Below are positions 45,487 through 54,150 of a stretch of 64,000 bases of DNA, piece by piece; within the stretch, counting starts at the first letter, position 1; each line of letters opens with the position of its first letter. A program made the position numbers and the translations under genes. The DNA is taken from positions 1,410,501 through 1,474,500 of the forward strand of contig NZ_CP061336.1 of NCBI RefSeq assembly GCF_005473905.2, written 5' to 3'. A model generated the notes under the pieces. That model was not told the DNA's origin, ran no database searches, and was given only the letters and a program-made list of their open reading frames with translations. The stretch is from Ruminiclostridium herbifermentans. Lineage in GTDB: Bacteria; Bacillota; Clostridia; Acetivibrionales; DSM-1351.

Positions 45487-45870
45487 ATGATAGTTGTACT
45501 GATTGGTTTAGCAGCAGGAATAGTAAGCGGAATGGGAATAGGTGGAGGTACGATTCTAATACCTGCCCTTGTTTTTTTTGTTAAACCTGAACAACATGTG
45601 GCGCAGAGTGTAAATTTGTTATTTTTTATTCCCACTGCTATAGCAGCTCTTGTGATTCATATAAAAAATAAAAATGTGGATTTCAAAACTGGAATACCTA
45701 TTTTGCTTTTGGGATTAGGAGGAGCAGTTATAGGTTCAAATATTGCTCTTTCAATGGATGGAAGTATATTGAGAAAGGTGTTCGGTGTGTTTTTGCTTGC
45801 TATGGGGATATATGAATTGTTTGGCAAACCTAAAGTTAAAAAGCATCTAAAAAAAGAGAGAAAGAGATAA
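45487..45870 (+). CDS. TSUP-family half permease 2
   Basis: 127 aa, four TM helices; motif GLAAGIVSGMGIGGGTILIPAL parallels the first copy. The C-terminal tail KPKVKKHLKKERKR is basic and cytoplasmic by the positive-inside rule. Substrate unknown. Reads like the other half of a duplicated-and-split carrier. Confidence 0.88.
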   Translation: MIVVLIGLAAGIVSGMGIGGGTILIPALVFFVKPEQHVAQSVNLLFFIPTAIAALVIHIKNKNVDFKTGIPILLLGLGGAVIGSNIALSMDGSILRKVFGVFLLAMGIYELFGKPKVKKHLKKERKR

Positions 45871-46166
45871 ATATAGAAAGAGACAATTACATTTGGCAGG
45901 GTAAAATGATATTTGACTAGAAGGAATAGCACTAATCACAATTTTACTATCTCAGCTTTCAACACATAAAGTCTATTAGTGCAGGGAGAGTTATCATAGT
46001 ATTAAAATATTTTGAATGAACATAAATTATAAATTATTCTAAGCTGGCGACGTTCGCAGTACAGTTATTTTTAAATACTATTGAACATAATTATACAAAT
46101 TATAGCAAATATATAACAAAGCAAGAAAAAGTCCCCTGATTATAAAGGTGGTGGGAACTACTTTGT
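45871..46166. other. Gap upstream of moxR motif copy
   Basis: No gene. GCGACGTTCGC at 46047-46057 is a small palindromic hairpin. The rest is A/T-rich. Confidence 0.4.
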
Positions 46167-46260
46167 TTAAGATGGTAAAAAGGCTTGTGCCTTGTTGAAA
46201 CGCCGCTGATGCTATGAAATTTTACTACAATGGAAAAATTTCATTTTGAATAAAGGCGTT
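46167..46260 (+). ncRNA. Structured dispersed motif, copy 2
   Basis: Colinear with 12337-12432. Outer stem GCCTT 46189-46193 with AAGGC 46253-46257; inner stem ATGAAATTTT with AAAATTTCAT (ten base pairs). The conserved single-stranded core TGAAACGCC and CAATGG is shared with copy 1. It lies 128 bases upstream of the moxR start; the gap contains a GAAGGAG-led six-codon ORF (46291). Confidence 0.55.
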
Positions 46261-46387
46261 ATAACAATTTGGAATGTTGAAGGAGTAATAATGACAATAT
46301 TTAATACGTAATTGAACAACATTAAACCCTTAAATTTTTCTTTAATATGTTATAATTAGGAAAAAAGTGAAGGGTGTGTATAATATT

Positions 46388-47332
46388 ATGGAACTAAAGG
46401 ATATAGGATTAATAGCAGAAAAAATAAGAGAAAATGTTTCAAAGGTTATTGTTGATAAAGAAGACATAATAGATTTATCATTGATTTGTGTAATTACAGG
46501 CGGACACATGCTTCTAGAGGATGTTCCTGGAACAGGAAAAACAGTATTTGCCAGAGCGTTAGCAGCATCAATTGATTGCAATTTTAGAAGAATACAGTTT
46601 ACTCCAGACCTTCTTCCATCAGATGTTACAGGCATTAATTTCTATAATCAAAAAGAAAACAAGTTTACATTCAGACCGGGCCCAATTTTTGCAAATATTG
46701 TGTTAGCAGATGAAATTAATCGTGCTACACCACGTACTCAGTCTGCTATGTTAGAATGTATGGAGGAAAAGCAGGTTACAATAGATGGTGAAACAAAGGA
46801 ATTATATCTTCCATTTCTTGTTGTCGCAACTCAGAATCCAGTAGAAATCCAAGGAACTTTTCCATTGCCTGAAGCTCAATTAGATAGATTTTTAATTAAA
46901 ACCTCAATGGGCTATCCAAATAGTAAATCTGAAATAGACATCCTAAAGAGATTTAAAGAAAAAAGTCCACTGACAGAGTTAAAGGCTGTAGTTTCTTCTC
47001 AAGATATTGTAGAAGCTTCAAAAATTTACTCAACAGTAAAAGTATCCGATGATATTTTTGAGTATATAACTAAAATTACAGAAGCCTCAAGAAGGCATTC
47101 AAGTGTACACTTAGGCATTAGCCCAAGAGGTTCTTTAGCACTGCTTAAGGCTATTCAGGTGAAGGCATTGATAAGTGGAAGAAGCTTTGTTACTCCTGAT
47201 GATGTGAAAGCAATGGCAGTGCCAGTATTGGCTCATAGAATAATACCCAAGGGCCTTTCAGGTCAAAATATTAATGCTGGTGAAAAGATAATTAAGGACA
47301 TTATAGAGCATACAGAAGTACCTCTTGAATAA
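46388..47332 (+). CDS. MoxR-family AAA+ ATPase
   Basis: Chaperone-like ATPase usually encoded beside DUF58 proteins. Walker A EDVPGTGKTVFARALA near residues 44-59, Walker B VLADEINRATPRTQSAMLE, sensor FLVVATQNPVEIQGTF, arginine-rich SPRGSLALLKA. 314 aa. ATG 46388, with AAGGGTG about 12 bases upstream; GTG 46367 is possible. First gene of a MoxR-DUF58-DUF4129 operon. Confidence 0.93.
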   Translation: MELKDIGLIAEKIRENVSKVIVDKEDIIDLSLICVITGGHMLLEDVPGTGKTVFARALAASIDCNFRRIQFTPDLLPSDVTGINFYNQKENKFTFRPGPIFANIVLADEINRATPRTQSAMLECMEEKQVTIDGETKELYLPFLVVATQNPVEIQGTFPLPEAQLDRFLIKTSMGYPNSKSEIDILKRFKEKSPLTELKAVVSSQDIVEASKIYSTVKVSDDIFEYITKITEASRRHSSVHLGISPRGSLALLKAIQVKALISGRSFVTPDDVKAMAVPVLAHRIIPKGLSGQNINAGEKIIKDIIEHTEVPLE

Positions 47333-47508
47333 ACAGAGTTTGATGATAAAAAGCATTGTTAATAAAATTGTCAAAAACATTTGTGGGTTTTGCTGCTTGG
47401 AAAAGGCATCATAAAAAAGCACGCTAAAAATGCACATAAAAAAGCACTGTGTATGTATAAGGTTTTTTAGGAAGCAAGCAAATTTTATAGATTTTACAAG
47501 GAGGTCTT

Positions 47509-48591
47509 ATGCTTTTTTTACAAATTGCACTTACCTTGCCTTTAATAGTTATTATTGAAGTTTTGTTATATAAATTTTTTAACCTGAGAGGAATGACATA
47601 TAAAAGAACATTATCAGAAAGAGCCGTATTTGAAGGTGAAAAAGTATTAATGTTTGAGGAAATAGAAAATAACAATTTTCTTCCTATAGCATGGATGAAG
47701 GCAGAGTCGTTTATTAATCCCAATTTAAGTTTTGGCAGCATAAAAAACATGCAAACCTCTCAAGGTGGATACCATAGAAGCGTATTTTCTATAATGCCTT
47801 TTTATAGAATCAAGAGAACTCATGAAATAACTTGTCTGTCAAGGGGAGATTATAACGTGGGAAATGTAACAATTACTGCTGGTGACATATTTGGATTGAT
47901 GTCTAAAATTGTTACATATAATAGAGAAACAAGATTATTAGTTTATCCCAATCCGCTAAGTGAGGATAAAGTGCTTCAGTGCTTTCATTCGTTGCAGGGT
48001 GATGTAGTAATACGCCGTTTTATAAACCCAGACCCATTTCTAGTTGCAGGAGTTCGTGAATATCAGACGGGAGACCCTATGTCTTCGATAAATTGGAAGG
48101 CATCTGCAAGAACAAATCGACTTCAAGTATACAAATATGATTATTCTGCAAACTCAAATATAATGATACTTTTCAATATTGATACAAGTAATAGACAGGA
48201 TTTGTTTCCTAATGAAGAGGAAAGTAAGAAAATTGAATATGGTATTCATTTCTGTGCAGCTATAGTTGAAAAAACAATAAAACAGGGTATTGCGACAGGC
48301 TTTTGCACAAATGGTCATTTTAGGGAGGAAAAAGAATTTGTGAATATACCAAGCCGTTGCAGCAATTCACAGCTATACACTATACTTGAGGCTATGGCAA
48401 AGCTGCAGCTTAGCAGAGCTGTTTCCTTCCATACAATGATAAGGTCTATGAAAAATACAATTTCAAAAGATACAGATATTTTGATAGTATCTCTTTATAC
48501 TGATGAAAGCATTGAGGAAGAGATATTAGAATTGCGTCGCAATGGTCATCAAGTGGAAAAATGGGTTATCGCAGAAAGTGAGGTGGCGTAA
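47509..48591 (+). CDS. DUF58 (vWA-like) protein
   Basis: Partner of MoxR ATPases. N-terminal hydrophobic helix, beta domain, then the DUF58 signature REYQTGDPMSSINWKASART near residues 182-201, followed by a vWA-like fold (NIMILFNIDTS) with a DxS-type metal site. 360 aa. AAGGAGG before ATG 47509. The 176-base gap from moxR has CATAAAAAAGCAC twice. Ends flush with the next start. Confidence 0.9.
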   Translation: MLFLQIALTLPLIVIIEVLLYKFFNLRGMTYKRTLSERAVFEGEKVLMFEEIENNNFLPIAWMKAESFINPNLSFGSIKNMQTSQGGYHRSVFSIMPFYRIKRTHEITCLSRGDYNVGNVTITAGDIFGLMSKIVTYNRETRLLVYPNPLSEDKVLQCFHSLQGDVVIRRFINPDPFLVAGVREYQTGDPMSSINWKASARTNRLQVYKYDYSANSNIMILFNIDTSNRQDLFPNEEESKKIEYGIHFCAAIVEKTIKQGIATGFCTNGHFREEKEFVNIPSRCSNSQLYTILEAMAKLQLSRAVSFHTMIRSMKNTISKDTDILIVSLYTDESIEEEILELRRNGHQVEKWVIAESEVA

Positions 48592-49860
48592 ATGTCAGTT
48601 TTATTTTTATTGACAAATTTGCTTGGCTGCTTAGCTTTCACTCCAATAAGCTTTACAATTTTTCAATTATTTATTGCACCTGAGAATGCTTTTTTGCTGT
48701 CACTTGGTTTATGTATTGTAACTGTTGCTGCATGTTTTTTATGCCAATTAAAAATAAATTCCATTATATATAGAATTATTTCTGCTGCTTGCTCAATTAT
48801 ATTTGCATGTATAATATCGGGAAATTTAAATTTATTCATGATTATATTAGCAGCAATCTGTATATTTATTTTTACTAGGGTAAAGAAAGAAATGAATCCT
48901 ATTAGAAGTATGGCAGTACAAATTGTAGCTGCTGCATTCGTTTACAATATACTGCTGTCTTTTATAGCTACTAAGGGCTTAGCTGATATTTCTGCAAAGT
49001 ATAGCAATATAACTGTATTTATATCTGCAATTGCGTCAGTAGTTCTCCTTATAATAAAACAAACTGATGATTCACGCAGGTTTGGCAGTAATAATATGGG
49101 CATTGGAAGCACCCAACGCAAAAATAATAGAATATTTGCAATTGCTACTTTGATTATTTTATTTTCGATAAGTGCCATAGGACAGGTTCAAAATATATAT
49201 AAATTAATTATCAATATTATTGCAGAGATTATTAAAAAGTTTGGGGAAATCTTTGAAATAGCAGAAAGCGGAGAAATTTCTGGTACAAGTCAGCCTAATA
49301 TGCCATTACAAATGGAGCAGGCAGAGCAATCATTATTAGGGCGAATAATTCAAGCCATTACTGAAGTGTTAATTTTGATAATAACAATAGCTTTTATAGG
49401 TTTTGTGATTTATTCGATTTTTAAAGCTTTACTTGCAATGGTCAAAAAAATTATTAACTGGTTCAAAAAAGGAGAACAATCAGTAGAAAGATATTATGAG
49501 GATGGCCATATTGATGAAAAACAAAGTCTATATAATAAAAATATAAATAATTTGCTAAATAAAATTCGTCAGAGGGCTGAAGACTTGTTTGTCAGAGAAA
49601 TACCATATAATAAGCTGCCAAACGGTATAGCAAAAACCAGAAGACTTTTTAAATATTATAAGGATAAAGCTCAGCAAGAAGGTGTACAAATAAGCAAGTC
49701 ATCAACCTCAGAGGAAATTTGCAGGGGTATGTCTGATAAGTTGCCAGAAACAAGTGATTTCAATGCTTTAATGGCAAAATGTTATGGCGTTGCGCGTTAT
49801 GGAGAAGCTGAACCAATGCCAGAGGAACTGCATATGCTAGAAGATAAGCTGATTAGATAA
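48592..49860 (+). CDS. Polytopic membrane protein with DUF4129-like tail
   Basis: Residues 1-215 hold about six TM helices, with a further helix near 260-285 and a cytoplasmic C-terminus with RRLFKYYKDKAQQEGVQISK and TSEEICRGMSDK, matching DUF4129 domains that follow MoxR-DUF58 pairs. The transglutaminase-like protein that usually accompanies this trio is not present. 422 aa. Role unknown; likely a surface-assembly or stress module. Confidence 0.8.
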   Translation: MSVLFLLTNLLGCLAFTPISFTIFQLFIAPENAFLLSLGLCIVTVAACFLCQLKINSIIYRIISAACSIIFACIISGNLNLFMIILAAICIFIFTRVKKEMNPIRSMAVQIVAAAFVYNILLSFIATKGLADISAKYSNITVFISAIASVVLLIIKQTDDSRRFGSNNMGIGSTQRKNNRIFAIATLIILFSISAIGQVQNIYKLIINIIAEIIKKFGEIFEIAESGEISGTSQPNMPLQMEQAEQSLLGRIIQAITEVLILIITIAFIGFVIYSIFKALLAMVKKIINWFKKGEQSVERYYEDGHIDEKQSLYNKNINNLLNKIRQRAEDLFVREIPYNKLPNGIAKTRRLFKYYKDKAQQEGVQISKSSTSEEICRGMSDKLPETSDFNALMAKCYGVARYGEAEPMPEELHMLEDKLIR

Positions 49861-49912
49861 TAATTAACGTATGTGACTTTGCATTAGGAGTAAATTATAA
49901 AAAAAAATATTA

Positions 49913-49941
49913 TTGACATGAATATAAGAATGGTTTATAGT
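49913..49941 (+). promoter_or_regulatory. Promoter of TrmB-lysA-ddh unit
   Basis: TTGACA 49913-49918, 17-base spacer, TATAGT 49936-49941; near-consensus sigma-A promoter. Confidence 0.85.
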
Positions 49942-49962
49942 GGTTTTATATAGAACCACTAT
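49937..49962. promoter_or_regulatory. Palindromic operator over the -10 box
   Basis: ATAGTGGTT 49937-49945 and AACCACTAT 49954-49962 are perfect 9-base arms with an 8-base centre, overlapping the -10 hexamer. Its position suits repression or autoregulation by the next gene's TrmB-like product. TTTTT follows directly, so a short terminator or attenuator is an alternative. Confidence 0.6.
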
Positions 49963-50020
49963 TTTTATGAGCAGTGTTTAATTATCAACTTACTTGATTT
50001 TTGATGAAAGGATAGCTGAA

Positions 50021-50710
50021 ATGGATGTTATAGAGGCTTTAATGCAGGCAGGCTTTACAAAGCATGAATCAATACTTTATGTTACTTTGTGCAGAGAAGG
50101 TGAATTGACAGGATATGAAGCTTCTAAATTAACCGGTATTTCAAGGTCAAATGCATATCTAGGATTAGCAGGACTTTCAGATAAAGGCGGAGCTTATAAA
50201 ATTAATGGAGAGACCTTAAAGTATGCTCCTGTAGATTCAAATGAACTGGCTGAAAATATCAAGAGAAAGTTTAATAAAGTAATTAAGGTTATTGAAGAGG
50301 AAATACCACAGGTTAATAAATCAAAGGATACATTTATAACAATTAACGGTGATGAGCAAATAATTAATAAAATTAAAAATTTGATTAATTATGCACAATA
50401 TAGGATTTATATTTCAATTTCAAGAGAGCACCTTGATTATGTAATTGAGGAACTCAAGTCGGCTCAAAAGCGTGGTTTGAAGGTTGTTATAATTACATCG
50501 GAGGGTGTCCAATTTGAAGGTATGACTTGCTATAAGTCACAAATGAATTACGGAAGTATTAGACTTATAACTGATTCGGCAAATGTTTTCACAGGACAAC
50601 TAAGCGGAGAAAATTCAACTGGTTTATTTTCAATGAACAACAACTTGGTTGATTTAATTAAGGATTCATTGAAAAATGAGATTAAACTGATTGATAACAA
50701 GATAATTTAA
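50021..50710 (+). CDS. TrmB-family transcriptional regulator
   Basis: N-terminal winged helix (residues 1-80: EALMQAGFTKHESILYVTLC, TGYEASKLTGISRSNAYLGL) and a C-terminal effector domain with PLD-like fold (INYAQYRIYISIS, ALKSAQKRG-like ELKSAQKRGLKVVIIT). ATG 50021 has AAAGGA eight bases upstream; TTG 49994 rejected. 229 aa. Upstream of lysA and ddh, and preceded by a palindrome at the promoter, so it may sense DAP or lysine status; this is inference. Confidence 0.88.
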   Translation: MDVIEALMQAGFTKHESILYVTLCREGELTGYEASKLTGISRSNAYLGLAGLSDKGGAYKINGETLKYAPVDSNELAENIKRKFNKVIKVIEEEIPQVNKSKDTFITINGDEQIINKIKNLINYAQYRIYISISREHLDYVIEELKSAQKRGLKVVIITSEGVQFEGMTCYKSQMNYGSIRLITDSANVFTGQLSGENSTGLFSMNNNLVDLIKDSLKNEIKLIDNKII

Positions 50711-50741
50711 CTTAAAAAATGATTATTATGTGGAGGTTAAA

Positions 50742-51992
50742 ATGACTGAATACTATTCAACGAAAACAAATTTTTTTGGAAACTCAAATCCTGAAAAACT
50801 GATAAAGGAATTTGGAAGTCCATTATATGTTTACAACGAGAAAATATTAAGGCAGCGTTGTAAGGACATGAAGAATTTGGTTGACTATCCTCACTTCATA
50901 CCAAATTATTCTATTAAGGCAAACTCAAATCTACAGATAATTAAAATTGTAAGAGAAGAAGGACTAAGAGCAGATGCTATGTCCGCAGGAGAAATTCAGC
51001 TGCTTTTATATGCAGGTTACAAGCCAGAAGAACTGTTTTTTGTGCCAAACAACGTATCAGAAGCAGAACTAAAATATGCAGTTGATAATGGAGTTTTGGT
51101 AAGCGTGGATTCACTTTCTCAGCTTGAACTTTTAGGAAAAATTAATCCAGGCGGGAAGGCAGCCATAAGATTTAATCCTGGAGTTGGGGCTGGACACCAT
51201 GAGAAGGTTGTCACTGCCGGTAAGAAAACAAAGTTTGGTGTAAATATTGATTGTGTTGAGCAGGTAAAAGAAATTGCTAAAAAGTATAACCTTAAAATAT
51301 GTGGGGTAAATCAGCATATTGGTTCACTGTTTATGGAAGGTGATTCATATATTGAGGGAGTAAAATCTATACTAGCAGTAGCAGAGCAGTTTGAGGATAT
51401 AGAGTTTGTTGATATGGGTGGAGGATTTGGAATACCTTATAAAAAGCAAGAAGGACAGGCAGCATTAGATTTGGTTAGCTTTAGAGAAAAGCTTTCTAAG
51501 GTTTTAGAAGAGTGGACTGACAAATATGGCAAAAAGATATTGTTCAAATCTGAACCAGGAAGATATATTGTAGCAGAATGTGGAGTACTATTGGGAACCG
51601 TTTATGCTACTAAAAACAATTATGCACATAAGTATGTAGGTACAGATATTGGGTTTAATGTTTTGGCAAGACCTGTAATGTATGATTCACACCACGATAT
51701 AGAAGTATATAGGAATGGAAAACCATTAAATGAAGACGATACAGAGGAAGTAACAGTAGTAGGAAATATCTGCGAAAGCGGAGACATTATTGCAAAAGAT
51801 AGAGTTTTACCAGTAATAAAAGAAGGCGATATTTTAGGTATTATGGATGCAGGTGCTTATGGGTTTGCTATGAGTTCAAACTACAATATGAGATTAAGAC
51901 CTGCTGAGATTCTTATAAAAGAAAATGGTGATGCGGTGCTCATTAGACGCAGAGATACCTTTGAAGATTTGATTGCACCGTTTAATGTTTAA
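50742..51992 (+). CDS. lysA: Diaminopimelate decarboxylase
   Basis: PLP enzyme converting meso-diaminopimelate to lysine. PLP-Lys in NYSIKANSNLQIIK near residue 50-55, HIGSLFMEGDSYIEGV, GGGFGIPY, EPGRYIVAECG, and CESGDIIAKDR with active-site Cys. 416 aa. ATG 50742 has GGAGG seven bases upstream. No lysine riboswitch precedes it. Upstream regulator 31 bases away. Confidence 0.95.
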   Translation: MTEYYSTKTNFFGNSNPEKLIKEFGSPLYVYNEKILRQRCKDMKNLVDYPHFIPNYSIKANSNLQIIKIVREEGLRADAMSAGEIQLLLYAGYKPEELFFVPNNVSEAELKYAVDNGVLVSVDSLSQLELLGKINPGGKAAIRFNPGVGAGHHEKVVTAGKKTKFGVNIDCVEQVKEIAKKYNLKICGVNQHIGSLFMEGDSYIEGVKSILAVAEQFEDIEFVDMGGGFGIPYKKQEGQAALDLVSFREKLSKVLEEWTDKYGKKILFKSEPGRYIVAECGVLLGTVYATKNNYAHKYVGTDIGFNVLARPVMYDSHHDIEVYRNGKPLNEDDTEEVTVVGNICESGDIIAKDRVLPVIKEGDILGIMDAGAYGFAMSSNYNMRLRPAEILIKENGDAVLIRRRDTFEDLIAPFNV

Positions 51993-52072
51993 TGCAAAAT
52001 ATTAATTAAATCAATTTTTTTACAATTTTTAAGTTGATTTAAAATATAATTTTTTAAATAAGGGGTAGAACG

Positions 52073-53062
52073 ATGAGCAAAATTAGAATAGGTATTGTAG
52101 GATACGGAAATATTGGAAGAGGAGTTGAAGCGGCTATAAAGCAAAATGCTGATACTGAGTTGGTCGCTGTTTTCACTAGAAGAGCACCTGAAAGTATAAC
52201 TGTTAAAACTCCTAATGTTAAGGTAGTTGAAATTAAGGATGCAAGTAAATATGTAAATGACATCGATGTAATGATTTTATGCGGAGGCTCTGCAACTGAT
52301 TTGCCAGTACAGGGACCTGAATTTGCTGCAATGTTTAATATTGTAGATAGTTTTGATACTCATGCAAAGATTCCTGAGTATTTTGAGAAAATAAATAATG
52401 CTGCTTCTGCTGCAAAGAAAACAGGCATTATTTCTGTAGGCTGGGATCCAGGCTTGTTCTCAATGATAAGAATGATCTCTGGTGCAATATTACCAGTGGG
52501 TAATGATTATACTTTCTGGGGAAAAGGCGTTAGTCAAGGCCATTCAGATGCTATTAGGAGAGTAGCTGGAGTAAAAAGTGCTATTCAATACACAGTGCCA
52601 ATAGATGAAGCAATCAGCAGTGTAAGAAGAGGCAGCAATCCTGAATTGACAACAAGACAAAAGCATATAAGAGAGTGCTTTGTTGTTGCTGAAGATGGAG
52701 CAGACAAGGCTAAAATAGAAGCTGATATCAAAAATATGCCAAACTATTTTGCAGATTATAATACAATTGTACATTTTATTACTGAAGAAGAGTTAAAGAG
52801 GGACCATTCAAAGATGCCTCACGGTGGTTTTGTATTCAGAAGCGGAAAGTCTGGCTTTGAGAATGAGAATAATCACATTGTAGAATTTGCAATTAAACTA
52901 GACAGCAATCCTGAATTTACAGGAAATGTTCTTGTAGCATATGCAAGGGCAGCAGTTAGAATGAACAAAGAAGCAAGCTTTGGTGCTAAGACAGTATTCG
53001 ATGTTCCATTGTCATACTTGTCAGCAAAAAGCCATGCTGAACTGATTAAAGAACTTCTATAG
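52073..53062 (+). CDS. ddh: meso-Diaminopimelate dehydrogenase
   Basis: NADPH-dependent one-step route from tetrahydrodipicolinate and ammonia to meso-DAP, bypassing the four-step succinylase/acetylase branch. Rossmann start IRIGIVGYGNIGRGVEAAIK, CGGSATDLPVQGP, GWDPGLFSMIRMI, and SQGHSDAIRRV are Ddh signatures. 329 aa. GGGG nine bases before ATG 52073. With lysA downstream of the same promoter this couples DAP synthesis and use. Confidence 0.96.
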   Translation: MSKIRIGIVGYGNIGRGVEAAIKQNADTELVAVFTRRAPESITVKTPNVKVVEIKDASKYVNDIDVMILCGGSATDLPVQGPEFAAMFNIVDSFDTHAKIPEYFEKINNAASAAKKTGIISVGWDPGLFSMIRMISGAILPVGNDYTFWGKGVSQGHSDAIRRVAGVKSAIQYTVPIDEAISSVRRGSNPELTTRQKHIRECFVVAEDGADKAKIEADIKNMPNYFADYNTIVHFITEEELKRDHSKMPHGGFVFRSGKSGFENENNHIVEFAIKLDSNPEFTGNVLVAYARAAVRMNKEASFGAKTVFDVPLSYLSAKSHAELIKELL

Positions 53063-53333
53063 TTTTAATGATGCTACTTAAATAGCTTAAATTAATAGCT
53101 TAAATTGTAGATGTCAAACATTATCAACGAGTTATGTCCTCTAAGAGAACGTGAATAGCTTTATTAAAAATAATAGGAACAAATTTTTTGTCATTGCATA
53201 TAAATGTAATAGAGTTTGTTGAACAAAGTAAAATAGTTCAAGCTCTTTTTGCTTGGCACTATAGATAATCCAGTGCCAGTAACAACAGTTTCTTCATTAA
53301 TGATGACCATTAAGTGGTCAGAAGTAGGAGGCA

Positions 53334-53576
53334 ATGATGGGAAGTTTGGATAATGTAACTTGGAAGGGAAATAGCCAAAAAATGTTTAATACAATTCTTG
53401 ATGCTGTTCCTTCAATTTTTAAATCTACTGTTAAGCGTGAAGTAGAAGCATGGCTTAGCAAAAACAACGTAAATGAAATAACTGAAGAATTAGTTCTTCA
53501 AGCATTTAAAGAGAAGGCTCCAAAGCCTATGTGGAATAAACTGATTGGTCAGTTAGAAGCCATGAAAACTGAATAA
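53334..53576 (+). CDS. Small PCP_red-like domain protein
   Basis: 80 aa; W-x4-S-Q-K-MF at the start, then LDAVPSIFKSTVKREVEAWL and NEITEELVLQAFKEKAP match the pattern of the PCP_red domain found at the end of light-independent protochlorophyllide reductase B and as stand-alone small proteins in anaerobes. Function unknown. GGAGG upstream of ATG 53334; ATG 53337 equally possible. Confidence 0.65.
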   Translation: MMGSLDNVTWKGNSQKMFNTILDAVPSIFKSTVKREVEAWLSKNNVNEITEELVLQAFKEKAPKPMWNKLIGQLEAMKTE

Positions 53577-53601
53577 TCAAATATTGTGTTTTGTTGATGA
53601 G

Positions 53602-53640
53602 ATTGAGTGAAGAATTATTTTGCTTCACTCAATTTTTATT
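53602..53640 (+). terminator. Intrinsic terminator after PCP_red-like gene
   Basis: ATTGAGTGAAG 53602-53612 pairs with CTTCACTCAAT 53623-53633, then TTTTTATT. Confidence 0.9.
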
Positions 53641-53673
53641 CTAAAAAATAAAGAATAAAAAGTTGACATTTTC

Positions 53674-53702
53674 TTGACATGAATTGTTAATTTAAATATA
53701 AT
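53674..53702 (+). promoter_or_regulatory. Consensus promoter before glycine riboswitch
   Basis: TTGACA 53674-53679, 17-base spacer, TATAAT 53697-53702; perfect hexamers about 40 bases before the aptamer. Confidence 0.9.
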
Positions 53703-53740
53703 TAATTTATTCTATAACTGAATATTGCGGATGATTGTTG

Positions 53741-53895
53741 TGGGAGAGATGTTTTATTATTAATAAAACTCACCGAAGGAGTAGCACTCTCAGGTCATAG
53801 AGACTACAACAGGACGGACCTCTGGAGAGACCAATGACGGCGCCGAAGGGGCAAGAGCTTTTGAAAGCTTAATCTCTCAGGCAAAAGGACAGAGT
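53741..53895 (+). ncRNA. Tandem glycine riboswitch
   Basis: Two adjacent glycine aptamers. First: GGGAGAG, CACCGAAGGAG, CTCTCAGG and ACAGGACGGACCTCTGGAGAG. Second: GCGCCGAAGGGGCAAGAGC, TCTCTCAGGCAAAAGGACAG. The pairs GGAGAG/CTCTC close each aptamer and CCGAAGG is the conserved binding core. It lies 255 bases upstream of an aminotransferase-serA pair, not of a glycine cleavage operon. I see no classic terminator; the hairpin GCATTG/CAATGT (53910-53937) and the T tract at 53952 may be part of the expression platform. Confidence 0.92.
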
Positions 53896-54150
53896 TATAA
53901 AATGCGGTAGCATTGTTTTTGTGTTGCATAAGCAATGTAAGCTTGCAAGCATTTTTTAATGTGCATTTTGAGAGGTCAAATATTTATTATTTGGCTTTTT
54001 GTTATTTTATTACAAAAAATATTTGATTTATGTAGCTGCAATATTTATTGTTAAGCTAAATGCATAAGTGGCTAAGTCCCGCTGTTGTGTTTTTTACAGA
54101 GATAACTAACGTTTATTAAATTATTTGATAATATATTGGAGGATATAATA

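Noticed and set aside
50711-50741. Lysine riboswitch before lysA
   Set aside because: The gap is only 31 bases; no aptamer could fit, and none is seen upstream of the regulator.
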